This document shows positions 18,345 to 26,766 of a DNA stretch of 39,304 nt, piece by piece; the first letter of the stretch is position 1, and every line of letters starts with the position of its first letter. This DNA comes from an uncultured Candidatus Saccharibacteria bacterium (lineage in GTDB: Bacteria > Patescibacteriota > Saccharimonadia > Saccharimonadales > Saccharimonadaceae), in assembly GCA_947306585.1 (NCBI GenBank), contig CAMZGX010000003.1:1-39304 (forward strand). Reading direction: 5' to 3'. Below the pieces are notes generated by a model that saw only the letters and a list, made by a program, of their open reading frames with translations, did not search any database and had not been told where the DNA came from. The translations under genes were made by a program, and so were the position numbers.

Positions 18345-19784
18345 ATGATTTATAAAGGTAGAATAAGTCCAATATTAAACTATGTTGGGATTTTTGCGCT
18401 CTCAATGTTTGTGGCAGCCTCTGCAGTTTATATTTATTCTCCAGTAGTTGGCTCACATGCGGATGAAACTGGGACCAGAAGTGTGACATCAACTATTCCT
18501 ACTGTTTCACTTAGTCTTGATATGTCGGAAATGGATTTTGAATTTACGCCAACTAGTTCAGGTGTGTTTGACTCGAAAACTGTGACAGTGACAGCAAATA
18601 CTGATAGTACTGGTGGTTATGAATTGTCCTTATTTGCGGATGGTGATTCGGCGGATATGTTGGCAGCTGGCTCAGACATGACGATTGCATCAGATTTTAC
18701 TGGTACAGTAACGAGTGTTACAATGGCGGCGAATAAATGGGGATACTCGACTGATGGTACGAATTTCTCGAAGGTTCCAGTCCAAGGTAGCGGGGCGATT
18801 ATTAGAGATCTAGACCACACTCCGTCTTCTTCTGAGCAAATCAATACAGTAACAATCGGCATGAAAGTCAACTCGACTCTTAAAACTGGTATCTATAAAA
18901 AAGATGTAGTATTTTCTTTACTTGCGCACGAACCGCTAATAACGATTCATGAGATTAGCACGATGCAAGAAATGACCAGTACGATCTGTGCAAATACTAA
19001 AACACCAACAACATCTGCTACGGCAATCGACTGGGATGGTTCGCATCGTGATGACGTGAATTATGTTCAAAGAGCAAGGCTAGAGGACACGCGTGACGGT
19101 AACTATTATTTAGTTTCGAAGCTTGCGGATGGCAACTGTTGGATGTCTCAGAGCCTTGCGCTTGATCTCACGGCAAATACAGCAATCGTCGCATCAACAA
19201 CGGCTGGTGATACAATAAGCGTAACTCCAAATAATACAACTCAAACCACAACTGGTACAGCCTGGGCTGAAGCAGATGATAACTGGCGAAGCTACAAGCC
19301 ACAGTCTAGCGAAGCATACTATCAATCCGGCACCGATAAATCCAGTTCCCCATCAGGTAGTGGCGTAACTTATGATTGGGAAAAAGCCGGAAACTATTAC
19401 AACTGGTATGCTGCAACAGCAGGCACCGGCACTAGTTCAATGACTGACTCAGATGCTACGGCAAGCATTTGTCCAAAAGGCTGGAGGCTTCCATCTAATA
19501 CTGGTACAAAGAGTTATTATAATCTCATTACTACGACCTATGATCTCACGTCATCCACCGATGGTACTCTCACGCTTCGTGCTAATCCTCTCAATTTCAA
19601 TTTGTCCGGCGTCTACGGCAGTGGTGCTATGGGCTATCAGGGCTCGAACGGCGTCTATTGGTCTAGTACGGCCTACTCACCTGCTACGCTCGCGCGCGCC
19701 CTGGAAATCACTACGTCGCCCGTCTACCCTCAGGGCCGCGGCCCCAAGGGCTACGGGGTCTCCGTACGCTGTGTGGCAATTTAG
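18345..19784 (+). CDS. Secreted FISUMP-domain protein, paralog 2, with compositionally distinct 3' end
   Basis: Signal/TM N-terminus nearly matching paralog 3 (LNYVGIFALSMFVAASAVYIYSPVVGSHADETG); DGNCWMSQSL, SICPKGWRLP, GVYWSSTAYSP, SVRCVAI. Confidence 0.88.
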   Translation: MIYKGRISPILNYVGIFALSMFVAASAVYIYSPVVGSHADETGTRSVTSTIPTVSLSLDMSEMDFEFTPTSSGVFDSKTVTVTANTDSTGGYELSLFADGDSADMLAAGSDMTIASDFTGTVTSVTMAANKWGYSTDGTNFSKVPVQGSGAIIRDLDHTPSSSEQINTVTIGMKVNSTLKTGIYKKDVVFSLLAHEPLITIHEISTMQEMTSTICANTKTPTTSATAIDWDGSHRDDVNYVQRARLEDTRDGNYYLVSKLADGNCWMSQSLALDLTANTAIVASTTAGDTISVTPNNTTQTTTGTAWAEADDNWRSYKPQSSEAYYQSGTDKSSSPSGSGVTYDWEKAGNYYNWYAATAGTGTSSMTDSDATASICPKGWRLPSNTGTKSYYNLITTTYDLTSSTDGTLTLRANPLNFNLSGVYGSGAMGYQGSNGVYWSSTAYSPATLARALEITTSPVYPQGRGPKGYGVSVRCVAI

Positions 19785-19799
19785 TTTGACAAACTTAAA

Positions 19800-19897
19800 A
19801 CGCTATAAAAAGGCGGCGTTATGGCACAACAGGTGTTACCGATGGAGCTGATTCTAACCGGAACCGTGGTTATTCAATTCGTTGCGTTGCGATTTAA
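19800..19897 (+). pseudogene. Residual 3' tail of a FISUMP gene
   Basis: In-frame ...GTTGVTDGADSNRNRGYSIRCVAI* at 19823-19897 lacks a gene body; GGTTATTCAATTCGTTGCGTTGCGATTTAA is nearly identical to the 3' end of paralog 3. Confidence 0.65.
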
Positions 19898-19949
19898 AAA
19901 AACTTATGTTAAGATCTAAATAGGTTTGGATCTAACGTAGGTTTTTGAT

Positions 19950-21407
19950 ATGATCTGTAAGAATAAAACGATAGGCTATGCAAAATCTTTAAACCACGTT
20001 GGTCTTTTTGCGCTTTCAATGTTTGTGACAGCTTCGGCGGTCTATATCTATTCTCCAGTGATTGGTTCGCATGCAGATGAGACTGGTGGATCGGCTGGTA
20101 CTACGCTTTCGATGAGTTTAAGTGACTCTGAACTTGGAATTGAGTTTACTCCAACCGAGGTGGGCGTATTTGATTCAAGCGCAGTAACTATAACAATTAA
20201 TACAGATAGTACTGGTGGTTATGAATTATCCTTTTCTTCGGACAGTGATACTGCGGACATGGTAGCAGCTGGTTCAGATATGGTAATTGCATCAGATTTT
20301 GATGGCACCGTAACAAGCGCTACGATGGCAGCAAATAAATGGGGCTATTCAACTAATGGTATAAGCTTCTCAAAAATTCCGGTGCTTGGCAGCGAGGCAG
20401 TCATCCGAGATCTAGATCATGCTCCATCTTCGGCTGAGCAAGCTAATGTTGTTACAATTGGTATAAAAGTCGATAATTCTTTGAAGTCCGGTATCTATAA
20501 AAGAGATGTGATCTTCTCTGCTTTGGCGCATGAGCCAAGAGATACGAGAAATATCTTTGATATTACTGAAATGCAAGAAATGACGTCGGCAATTTGTAAA
20601 AATACCACTACTCCACTTGCAAGCGCAACTCAATTTGACTATGGTAATACTCATGCTGGCGACAGAAGCTATGTACCAAGGACAACATTAGAAGATACAC
20701 GTGATGGAACTATGTATCTTGTTTCTAAGCTTGCTGATGGTAACTGTTGGATGAGTCAAAACTTGGAACTTGATCTTACGAAGGATGTACCAATTGAGGC
20801 GTCAACCATTAATGGCTCAACTATTCAAGTTACGCCAACATCTTCTACTCAAGTTTCAACTAAAACTGCACAGACTGGGGCTTCAGCACCTTGGGCAAGT
20901 TCTGGCACAGGATGGTATAGTATGAGACCATATACGGACATAAGTTATCTTCAAGGCGGTATAACTCCATCTAGTGCGGCAAGTGGCAGCGGAATTCAGT
21001 ATAACTGGGAAAAGACCGGTAATTATTATAACTGGTATGCCGCTACGGCTGGTAGTGGTGCAGATTCAGCTGAAACCGGCATAGCTGCTATCTCATTATG
21101 TCCTAAGGGTTGGAGATTGCCTGCGGGAACTGGCACTAAGAGTTACGCTATTTTAATGACACTTTATAGTTTGACTGGTACATCTGATTCGACGCCGATT
21201 AGATCTGACCCGCTTAACTTTGTATTCCCTAGCTCGGTCAATTATACTAATGGCGAAATCATTGCTAATGAGATTGGTGCAAAAGGTTTTTATAGGACAC
21301 TACAAGACGCTAAGACACTTTCTATTACTCAAACTTCAGTGACCGCTAATGCTGGCGTGTTGTTCAGAGAATATTTCGGCTATTCGATTCGTTGCGTTGC
21401 GATTTAA
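19950..21407 (+). CDS. Secreted FISUMP-domain protein, paralog 3
   Basis: LNHVGLFALSMFVTASAVYIYSPVIGSHADETG; DGNCWMSQNL, SLCPKGWRLP, GYSIRCVAI. Confidence 0.88.
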   Translation: MICKNKTIGYAKSLNHVGLFALSMFVTASAVYIYSPVIGSHADETGGSAGTTLSMSLSDSELGIEFTPTEVGVFDSSAVTITINTDSTGGYELSFSSDSDTADMVAAGSDMVIASDFDGTVTSATMAANKWGYSTNGISFSKIPVLGSEAVIRDLDHAPSSAEQANVVTIGIKVDNSLKSGIYKRDVIFSALAHEPRDTRNIFDITEMQEMTSAICKNTTTPLASATQFDYGNTHAGDRSYVPRTTLEDTRDGTMYLVSKLADGNCWMSQNLELDLTKDVPIEASTINGSTIQVTPTSSTQVSTKTAQTGASAPWASSGTGWYSMRPYTDISYLQGGITPSSAASGSGIQYNWEKTGNYYNWYAATAGSGADSAETGIAAISLCPKGWRLPAGTGTKSYAILMTLYSLTGTSDSTPIRSDPLNFVFPSSVNYTNGEIIANEIGAKGFYRTLQDAKTLSITQTSVTANAGVLFREYFGYSIRCVAI

Positions 21408-21445
21408 TTCTTGTGTTTTTGAAAAAGCCTGCTAGTATGTAGGCG

Positions 21446-22594
21446 ATGAAAAATGTTTTTAGAAAAGAAAACTTTTTGATCTTTATATCTATCTTTATCT
21501 TTTTCTATGCGCTGATTCTAAGTCTCTTCTTTCCTGTTCAGAGTGATAAAAAAGAATATAAATCTCAGATTCAAGAAACCGGGTTAAGAGCGGATTTTAA
21601 AACCGCAACCGAAAAATATATTTCAAGTGAAGTTTCGGGTCTGGCTTTTGGCTATCTTCTTGGTGATAAAGATGCACTGCCACCTGGGATGGATAATAAA
21701 ATGAAAGCGATTGGTATGGCGCATATTATCGTGGTTTCCGGGACACACCTTTCGATTATTATTGGCGCTTCAAGAAAGTTATTTGGTCGGATTTCACGAA
21801 TAGTGGCAGTATATGGCTCGATCTTTTTGCTAGCTGGTTATGTAATATTAATTGGTTTTACGCCTTCGATTATCCGGGCGTCATTTGTGGCGATATTGTC
21901 ACTTTTTGCGTGGTATTTTGGTCGTGAACAACGACCAATGCGGACGGTGATTTTGACTCTAGGTTTTTGTTTGAGCGTTAACCCGTATTTTTTAACTAAC
22001 GTTTCGTTTCAGCTCTCGATGCTGGCTTATTCGGGCGTAGTTTTGATAATGCCGCTGCTTGCTCGATATTTTTATGGTCTAGAGAAGCCAGGAGCGGTCG
22101 GTTCGCTGGTTTTAGCTTCGCTGTCGGCAATTATCGCATGCTTGCCGATTCAGTTGTATTATTTTGGCTCACTAAATTTGATTGCGGTGTTTGCGAATCT
22201 TTTAATTTTACCAACCATTCCCTACGCGATGGGGTTCTCGTTTTTGACTGGCATACTGGCGCTTTTAAACCTCGATTTTCTGGCGACGGGAACGGGTTGG
22301 CTAGCGGAGCAGATTTTAAAGTACCACGTTTATATTGTGAATTTACTGGAAGAGAAAACGGAGTTTTATTTTGAGTTTCCAAAAAACGAGCCAGTGTGGC
22401 TCGCTTTATATGTGGTGATAATTATTTTAATAATCTTCGCGGTACATCAGGATATCAAAGTAGGCAAAGGCGATACCAGTGACAACAATGATTCCCATTA
22501 CTTGTTCGGAGTTGATAACATTCAGGATGTCGGTAGAGAGGCTGTCGAGTGGGATGAAATAAGAGATACACCAGGAACAGATCGAAACAAGTAA
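21446..22594 (+). CDS. comEC: ComEC/Rec2-family competence protein (competence domain only)
   Basis: GLLLGDKDALPPGMDNKMKAIGMAHIIVVSGTHLSII-like core, GFTPSIIRASFVAILSLFAWYFGR, NPYFLTNVSFQLSMLAYSGVVL; overlaps the convergent gene by 168 nt. Confidence 0.88.
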   Translation: MKNVFRKENFLIFISIFIFFYALILSLFFPVQSDKKEYKSQIQETGLRADFKTATEKYISSEVSGLAFGYLLGDKDALPPGMDNKMKAIGMAHIIVVSGTHLSIIIGASRKLFGRISRIVAVYGSIFLLAGYVILIGFTPSIIRASFVAILSLFAWYFGREQRPMRTVILTLGFCLSVNPYFLTNVSFQLSMLAYSGVVLIMPLLARYFYGLEKPGAVGSLVLASLSAIIACLPIQLYYFGSLNLIAVFANLLILPTIPYAMGFSFLTGILALLNLDFLATGTGWLAEQILKYHVYIVNLLEEKTEFYFEFPKNEPVWLALYVVIIILIIFAVHQDIKVGKGDTSDNNDSHYLFGVDNIQDVGREAVEWDEIRDTPGTDRNK

Positions 22595-22885
22595 AGCTGA
22601 GAAGACGGCTGCTTCGATAATGCGAAGGATGCCAAAAAGTCCACCGCGACCAGAACGGATATAAAGTAAGAGTGGTAAACCTAGAACTAAAACTAAGAAA
22701 ACGATTACTTCAAGTAATCCTCTTGGAGCGGATTTAAGAAGATGTGCGGCGCCATCAACTAGGTTTTTACCAAAGGAATCATAAACGCTAATGCCAGCGA
22801 TCATGGCAAGATGAGCTGGTCCAACATGCTTCTTTAAGACGAAGAATAGAATAAAGAATACTACTAATGCGCCAATGATAATCAT
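22427..22885 (-). CDS. Hypothetical integral membrane protein
   Basis: Multiple hydrophobic segments. TGTTATAAT followed 6 nt later by ATG at 22885 supports that start over the listed GTG at 22891. Confidence 0.6.
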   Translation of the reverse strand: MIIIGALVVFFILFFVLKKHVGPAHLAMIAGISVYDSFGKNLVDGAAHLLKSAPRGLLEVIVFLVLVLGLPLLLYIRSGRGGLFGILRIIEAAVFSALLVSICSWCISYFIPLDSLSTDILNVINSEQVMGIIVVTGIAFAYFDILMYREDY

Positions 22886-22910
22886 AAGCACATTATAACA
22901 TATTTTTGAT

Positions 22911-22941
22911 AAAAAAGAACCTCTGTTATCAGAGGCTCTTT
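22911..22941 (-). terminator. Rho-independent terminator of the rimK-like operon
   Basis: Minus strand AAAGAGCCTCTGATAACAGAGGTTCTTTTTT. Confidence 0.85.
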
Positions 22942-22944
22942 GTC

Positions 22945-23853
22945 TTAAGCGCCAACGCGATCTTTGGTATTTCTACGAGTTGCGTTGTGTTCAATGTATT
23001 CAATAATTGGACCAGCGACGTTGCGGCCAGTAACGCGTTCGATACCAAATCCTGGTGAAGCGTTAACTTCGAGTACTAATGGACCGCGGGTTGAGCGCAT
23101 AAGGTCGACACCGGCAATATGAAGGCCCATAGCTTTTGCCGCACGGACGGCAATCTTCTTTTCGTGATCAGTAAGTTTAATTGCTTTGCCTTCGCCACCT
23201 TTGTGGAGGTTTGAACGGAAATCATCATCGAGTGATTGACGTTGCATTGAAGCAACTACTTTGCCACCAACTACGAATGCACGAATGTCAGTACCAGCAG
23301 ATTCCTTGATGTACTCTTGGAGAAGAATGTTAGTACCATCTTCGTTATAAAGGTAGAAAGCCTGAAGAGCAGACTTTGCAGCTTTCTTGGTATCGGCGAG
23401 AACGACGCCATTACCGTGAGTACCGGTAGCAAGCTTGATAATCATTGGGACACCAATGTGGTCAAGAAGTGCATCGATATCGGTAGTGTTACGTGAAACG
23501 AAAGTTCTTGGAGTATCAATACCGGCCTTAGTTAAAATCTGAGCAGCACGTAGTTTGTCACGAGCGCGGGTGATAGCGATAGAGCTAGAAGTAGTCCATG
23601 TTCCCTGCATCTCGAATTGACGAACGATTGCACAACCATAGCGGGTCATGCTGTTTGAAATACGAGGTAAAATTGCATCAAAAGAACCAAGCTTTTGGCC
23701 TTTATAGAATACGTCAGGATGTTTTTCGTCGAGTGACATGTAGCAGTTCTTGTATTTAATAACCGTTACGTCATGTCCGCGTTTTTCAGCTTCTTCAACG
23801 AGGCGTTTGGTTGAATAGTTCGCGTTACCGTTAGATAAAATGGCGATTCTCAT
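22945..23853 (-). CDS. rimK: RimK-family ATP-grasp ligase
   Basis: MRIAILSNGNANYSTKRLVEEAEKRGHDV, LPRISNSMTRYG, KLATGTHGNGVVLA, LLQEYIKESAGTDIRAFVVGGKVVASMQR, LEVNASPGFGIE. Confidence 0.9.
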   Translation of the reverse strand: MRIAILSNGNANYSTKRLVEEAEKRGHDVTVIKYKNCYMSLDEKHPDVFYKGQKLGSFDAILPRISNSMTRYGCAIVRQFEMQGTWTTSSSIAITRARDKLRAAQILTKAGIDTPRTFVSRNTTDIDALLDHIGVPMIIKLATGTHGNGVVLADTKKAAKSALQAFYLYNEDGTNILLQEYIKESAGTDIRAFVVGGKVVASMQRQSLDDDFRSNLHKGGEGKAIKLTDHEKKIAVRAAKAMGLHIAGVDLMRSTRGPLVLEVNASPGFGIERVTGRNVAGPIIEYIEHNATRRNTKDRVGA

Positions 23854-23864
23854 ATTAATGTTTC

Positions 23865-24392
23865 CTATTTACTCTTTTTGATATATTTGTTGTGGAATTT
23901 ATATGGATTTTCAATCAATTCCTTATTTAATTTCTTTGACTTAGCCTTGTGAGGTCTTTCAACATTAATTTTGCTGACATCTACTAGAAACTTTCCAGAG
24001 ATCGTGCGTCTTCCGATTAGTATCGGGAAGTTGTTGCGACTTCTATCGGCTAGAGTCAAGGCCGCCTTCACAGTGCATCCGTTGATTTTAATAGGAAGTG
24101 TGGTGCGGTAGCGGATTTGTTCATTGCCGTTACTACTTCTAACAACGGAGACTTTATATTCTTTACTTTCTAAAGTCTCGCCTGTGTAATAAGGACTTTT
24201 TGGCGCAAAGAGCTTAAAGGTGAGCGTTCCATCTCTTGATACTTCAATGTCTGAAGCCCAGATTGAAGATGAATCGGCACCCGTATCAATTTTTGCAGGT
24301 ATTTTATCTAACTTTCCAATCGAAACATACTCAGTGGACCCAATGATCCTGAGCTCGTCTCCTACCTGCATGGTTGATTGTGATTTTGCCAT
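23865..24392 (-). CDS. RimB/retropepsin-like ATP-dependent zinc protease family protein
   Basis: IGKLDKIPAKIDTGADSSSIWASDIEV, RYRTTLPIKINGCTVKAALTLADRSRNNFPILIGRRTISGKFLVDVS. Confidence 0.85.
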   Translation of the reverse strand: MAKSQSTMQVGDELRIIGSTEYVSIGKLDKIPAKIDTGADSSSIWASDIEVSRDGTLTFKLFAPKSPYYTGETLESKEYKVSVVRSSNGNEQIRYRTTLPIKINGCTVKAALTLADRSRNNFPILIGRRTISGKFLVDVSKINVERPHKAKSKKLNKELIENPYKFHNKYIKKSK

Positions 24393-24464
24393 GGCGATAT
24401 TATAGCATATTTTGCTAAAAATTTCAATACCCTAAAGCTTATATTAACAGAGAGGAAGCCACAA

Positions 24465-24487
24465 AAAACGCCTGATGAGTCAGGCGA
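24465..24487 (-). terminator. Rho-independent terminator
   Basis: Minus strand CGCCTGACTCATCAGGCGTTTTTT. Confidence 0.8.
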
Positions 24488-24528
24488 GATTTGCTAGATT
24501 GCGGAAATTCGCGAGTTTGCAGTATTTG

Positions 24529-24738
24529 TTAGAATGCGTCGATTGTTCTAATTAAGCTTCCACTGTAATAATCTTCGACGATAAGCTTATTACTGAGTTC
24601 GGCGTTGCGGATTTTGTATCTGGCAGTGCCAGAGCGATCACGGACGACCATGTATTGTCCGAACCCACCTTCGATGGTCATATCGTCACCGTACAAAAAT
24701 ACACCGTTGCGAAGCATTGCTTCCCTAATTGTACTCAA
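24529..24738 (-). CDS. Small hypothetical protein
   Basis: 69 aa; GGAGGT SD upstream and a terminator downstream. Confidence 0.5.
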   Translation of the reverse strand: MSTIREAMLRNGVFLYGDDMTIEGGFGQYMVVRDRSGTARYKIRNAELSNKLIVEDYYSGSLIRTIDAF

Positions 24739-24805
24739 ATGTACGTACCTCCATTTGGTTTACTCTAGTGTAGCACGGAGATTTTGAAAAAGAAAGTGGT
24801 TATGG

Positions 24806-25159
24806 TTAAATACCAAGTGATTCGTCGTCGAGGGCGTTGCCAGCGAATGGCTGCTCGTATTTTTTGACCTTATTGACGGTCTTTTTGTATTCTTTGAGAT
24901 ACTCGTTTAAGACTTCTTCGTCGACTTTACCGTTTTCGCTGAATTTATAAACGTCGCTACGATTATTTTCTTCGCTATCAGAGCGAGCGGATGGGCAATC
25001 AGCTTCTGGGAGTGAACAGTCAAGATAAATATCGCCTGAAGCGTGATAGATATAGAGTGAAGCACAGGCAGTGACGAAAGCCATCAAAACTGAACCAACG
25101 CCAAGGATGATGAGGTTTTTGTTTCCGGATTTCTTCTCGATATTTTCTTCAGTACTCAT
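24806..25159 (-). CDS. Hypothetical single-pass membrane protein
   Basis: One TM segment (LIILGVGSVLMAFVTACASLYIYH) then an acidic extracellular part; one-nt overlap with the upstream gene. Confidence 0.55.
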   Translation of the reverse strand: MSTEENIEKKSGNKNLIILGVGSVLMAFVTACASLYIYHASGDIYLDCSLPEADCPSARSDSEENNRSDVYKFSENGKVDEEVLNEYLKEYKKTVNKVKKYEQPFAGNALDDESLGI

Positions 25160-25704
25160 TATTCTTCCACCTTCAAATCAGTATTAGTCTTTAGTGAATC
25201 ACGAAGAAAAGTGACAGTCTGTTCTTGTTCGTCGATGATGCTATTTAAAATGCCAACAGTTTCAGCGACAGTTGCACGAGCGGAACGAGTTGCCTCGAGC
25301 TGCTGGTAGAATTCTTGAGGGTTAGCACTACAATCGATATCCATGAGAGTTTCGAGCTCTTGGCTATAAGTAATATAATTACGGTTGAAAGCTTCACGAG
25401 CAGAAGCGAAGCGGCTCTGGATGCTGGAAAGATCCGAGTTTGGATTATTATTCTTAACGAGACGAAGGTTTAATGGCGTAATATAATCGGCCATTACGAG
25501 CTGATAAGTCTGTCCAAGTGAAACACGGACGTTGCGATCAGAATTCTGGACGCGCTTTAATGACTGTTTAATATCGCGGCAGTTGGTTCTGATGTTGTCG
25601 AGCTTTTCTTCTGGAAGTTCGACGTCGGTTGCGTTTGCTGGAAAACCTAAAGCGATGGAAAAAATCAGGGATGAAATGATTAAGACTGATTTTCTCCTTA
25701 ACAT
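25159..25704 (-). CDS. Hypothetical secreted, helix-rich protein
   Basis: Signal peptide MLRRKSVLIISSLIFSIALGFPANA; TGATATAAT 6 nt before ATG. Confidence 0.6.
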   Translation of the reverse strand: MLRRKSVLIISSLIFSIALGFPANATDVELPEEKLDNIRTNCRDIKQSLKRVQNSDRNVRVSLGQTYQLVMADYITPLNLRLVKNNNPNSDLSSIQSRFASAREAFNRNYITYSQELETLMDIDCSANPQEFYQQLEATRSARATVAETVGILNSIIDEQEQTVTFLRDSLKTNTDLKVEE

Positions 25705-25723
25705 AAAAATATTATATCAGAAA

Positions 25724-26644
25724 TTAGTTGAAGAGACCACGTTTTTTAGAGCTTCCGCGGAATTCTTCGAGGATTTCTTTTTGCTTCTTAGAAAGTTTAG
25801 TTGGGGTATCAACAATAATCTCAACGATATGTGGACCACGATCGCCGTCAGCACGGAATGGAACGCCATGGCCACTGAGTTTGAATGGAGTGCCAGACTG
25901 AGTACCAGCAGGAACCTTCATAGTGATTGGGCCATCGATGGTTTCAACTTCGATTTCGCAGCCAAGGGCAGCGTCGACCATTGAAATGTGTTTGCTGGAA
26001 AGAATGATGTTACCGTCACGGGTGAGTGATTTGTGAGGTTTAACGCGAATAATGAGATAAAGATCGCCAGGTTGGCCACCTTTTTCAGGTGCTTCGCCAC
26101 CGCGACCGGAAAGACGGATAGCTTGGCCATCGTCGATACCAGCTGGAATCTTAACTTTGATGTCTTTACCCTCGACATTGATAGTCTTGGTAGTACCGAA
26201 AATAGCGTCTTTAAAATCGATTGCGACTGAAGCTCTGATGTCGCGACCGCGATTTTGACGGCCAAAGCCGCCACCGAATCCGCCGCCGGTGAACATGTTG
26301 AAGATGTCATTAAGATCGAAGTCACCAAAGTTGACGTTCTGGCCATTGAAAGAGTATGAATATGAACCGCCTTGGCCGAATGGATTGCCGCCACCGAATG
26401 GGTTACCACCACCAGCTCCACCAACACCGGCTTTGCCGAATTGGTCATAACGGGCACGTTTTTGTTTATCAGAAAGGACTTCGTGAGCTTCGTTTACTTC
26501 CTTGAATTTCTTTTCAGCTTCTTTGTCGCCAGGGTTACGGTCAGGGTGATACTTCAAAGCGAGCTTACGATAAGCCTTTTTAATTTCGTCATCAGATGCG
26601 TTTTTGGAAACGCCGAGAATATCATAATAAGATCTTTCTGCCAT
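25724..26644 (-). CDS. dnaJ: DnaJ-family co-chaperone lacking the zinc-finger region
   Basis: [49 protein letters not shown]-rich region, C-terminal substrate-binding domains; no CxxCxGxG. Start set at 26644 from motif and promoter spacing. Confidence 0.93.
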   Translation of the reverse strand: MAERSYYDILGVSKNASDDEIKKAYRKLALKYHPDRNPGDKEAEKKFKEVNEAHEVLSDKQKRARYDQFGKAGVGGAGGGNPFGGGNPFGQGGSYSYSFNGQNVNFGDFDLNDIFNMFTGGGFGGGFGRQNRGRDIRASVAIDFKDAIFGTTKTINVEGKDIKVKIPAGIDDGQAIRLSGRGGEAPEKGGQPGDLYLIIRVKPHKSLTRDGNIILSSKHISMVDAALGCEIEVETIDGPITMKVPAGTQSGTPFKLSGHGVPFRADGDRGPHIVEIIVDTPTKLSKKQKEILEEFRGSSKKRGLFN

Positions 26645-26650
26645 ACCATA

Positions 26651-26679
26651 ATTATACGTCTTTAGCACTCAAAATGCAA
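26651..26679 (-). promoter_or_regulatory. dnaJ promoter
   Basis: Minus strand TTGCAT, 17-nt spacer, TATAAT, then 6 nt to ATG. Confidence 0.75.
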
Positions 26680-26688
26680 GAGTGCTAA
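26662..26688. promoter_or_regulatory. CIRCE operator (HrcA binding site)
   Basis: TTAGCACTC-N9-GAGTGCTAA, exact consensus, overlapping the dnaJ -35 region. Confidence 0.95.
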
Positions 26689-26766
26689 TTTATTTTTAAA
26701 AGATTTTTTAAGTTTATTTATGCTATAATTATTAAGGTATATTTATTAGTTTTATTAGGAGAAAAA

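Noticed and set aside
19453-19851. 132-aa plus-strand ORF spanning the end of FISUMP paralog 2
   Set aside because: It is an out-of-frame reading of the paralog 2 coding sequence, extended by high GC and few stops; the true frame carries the FISUMP motifs.
19785-19949. Orphan FISUMP tail as a DGR template repeat
   Set aside because: Its differences from the paralog 2 3' end are not limited to adenine positions, and it matches paralog 3 much better, so it is more likely a displaced tail than a template.
22131-22382. Overlapping ORFs on both strands inside comEC
   Set aside because: They are out-of-frame or antisense readings of ComEC coding DNA; no independent support.
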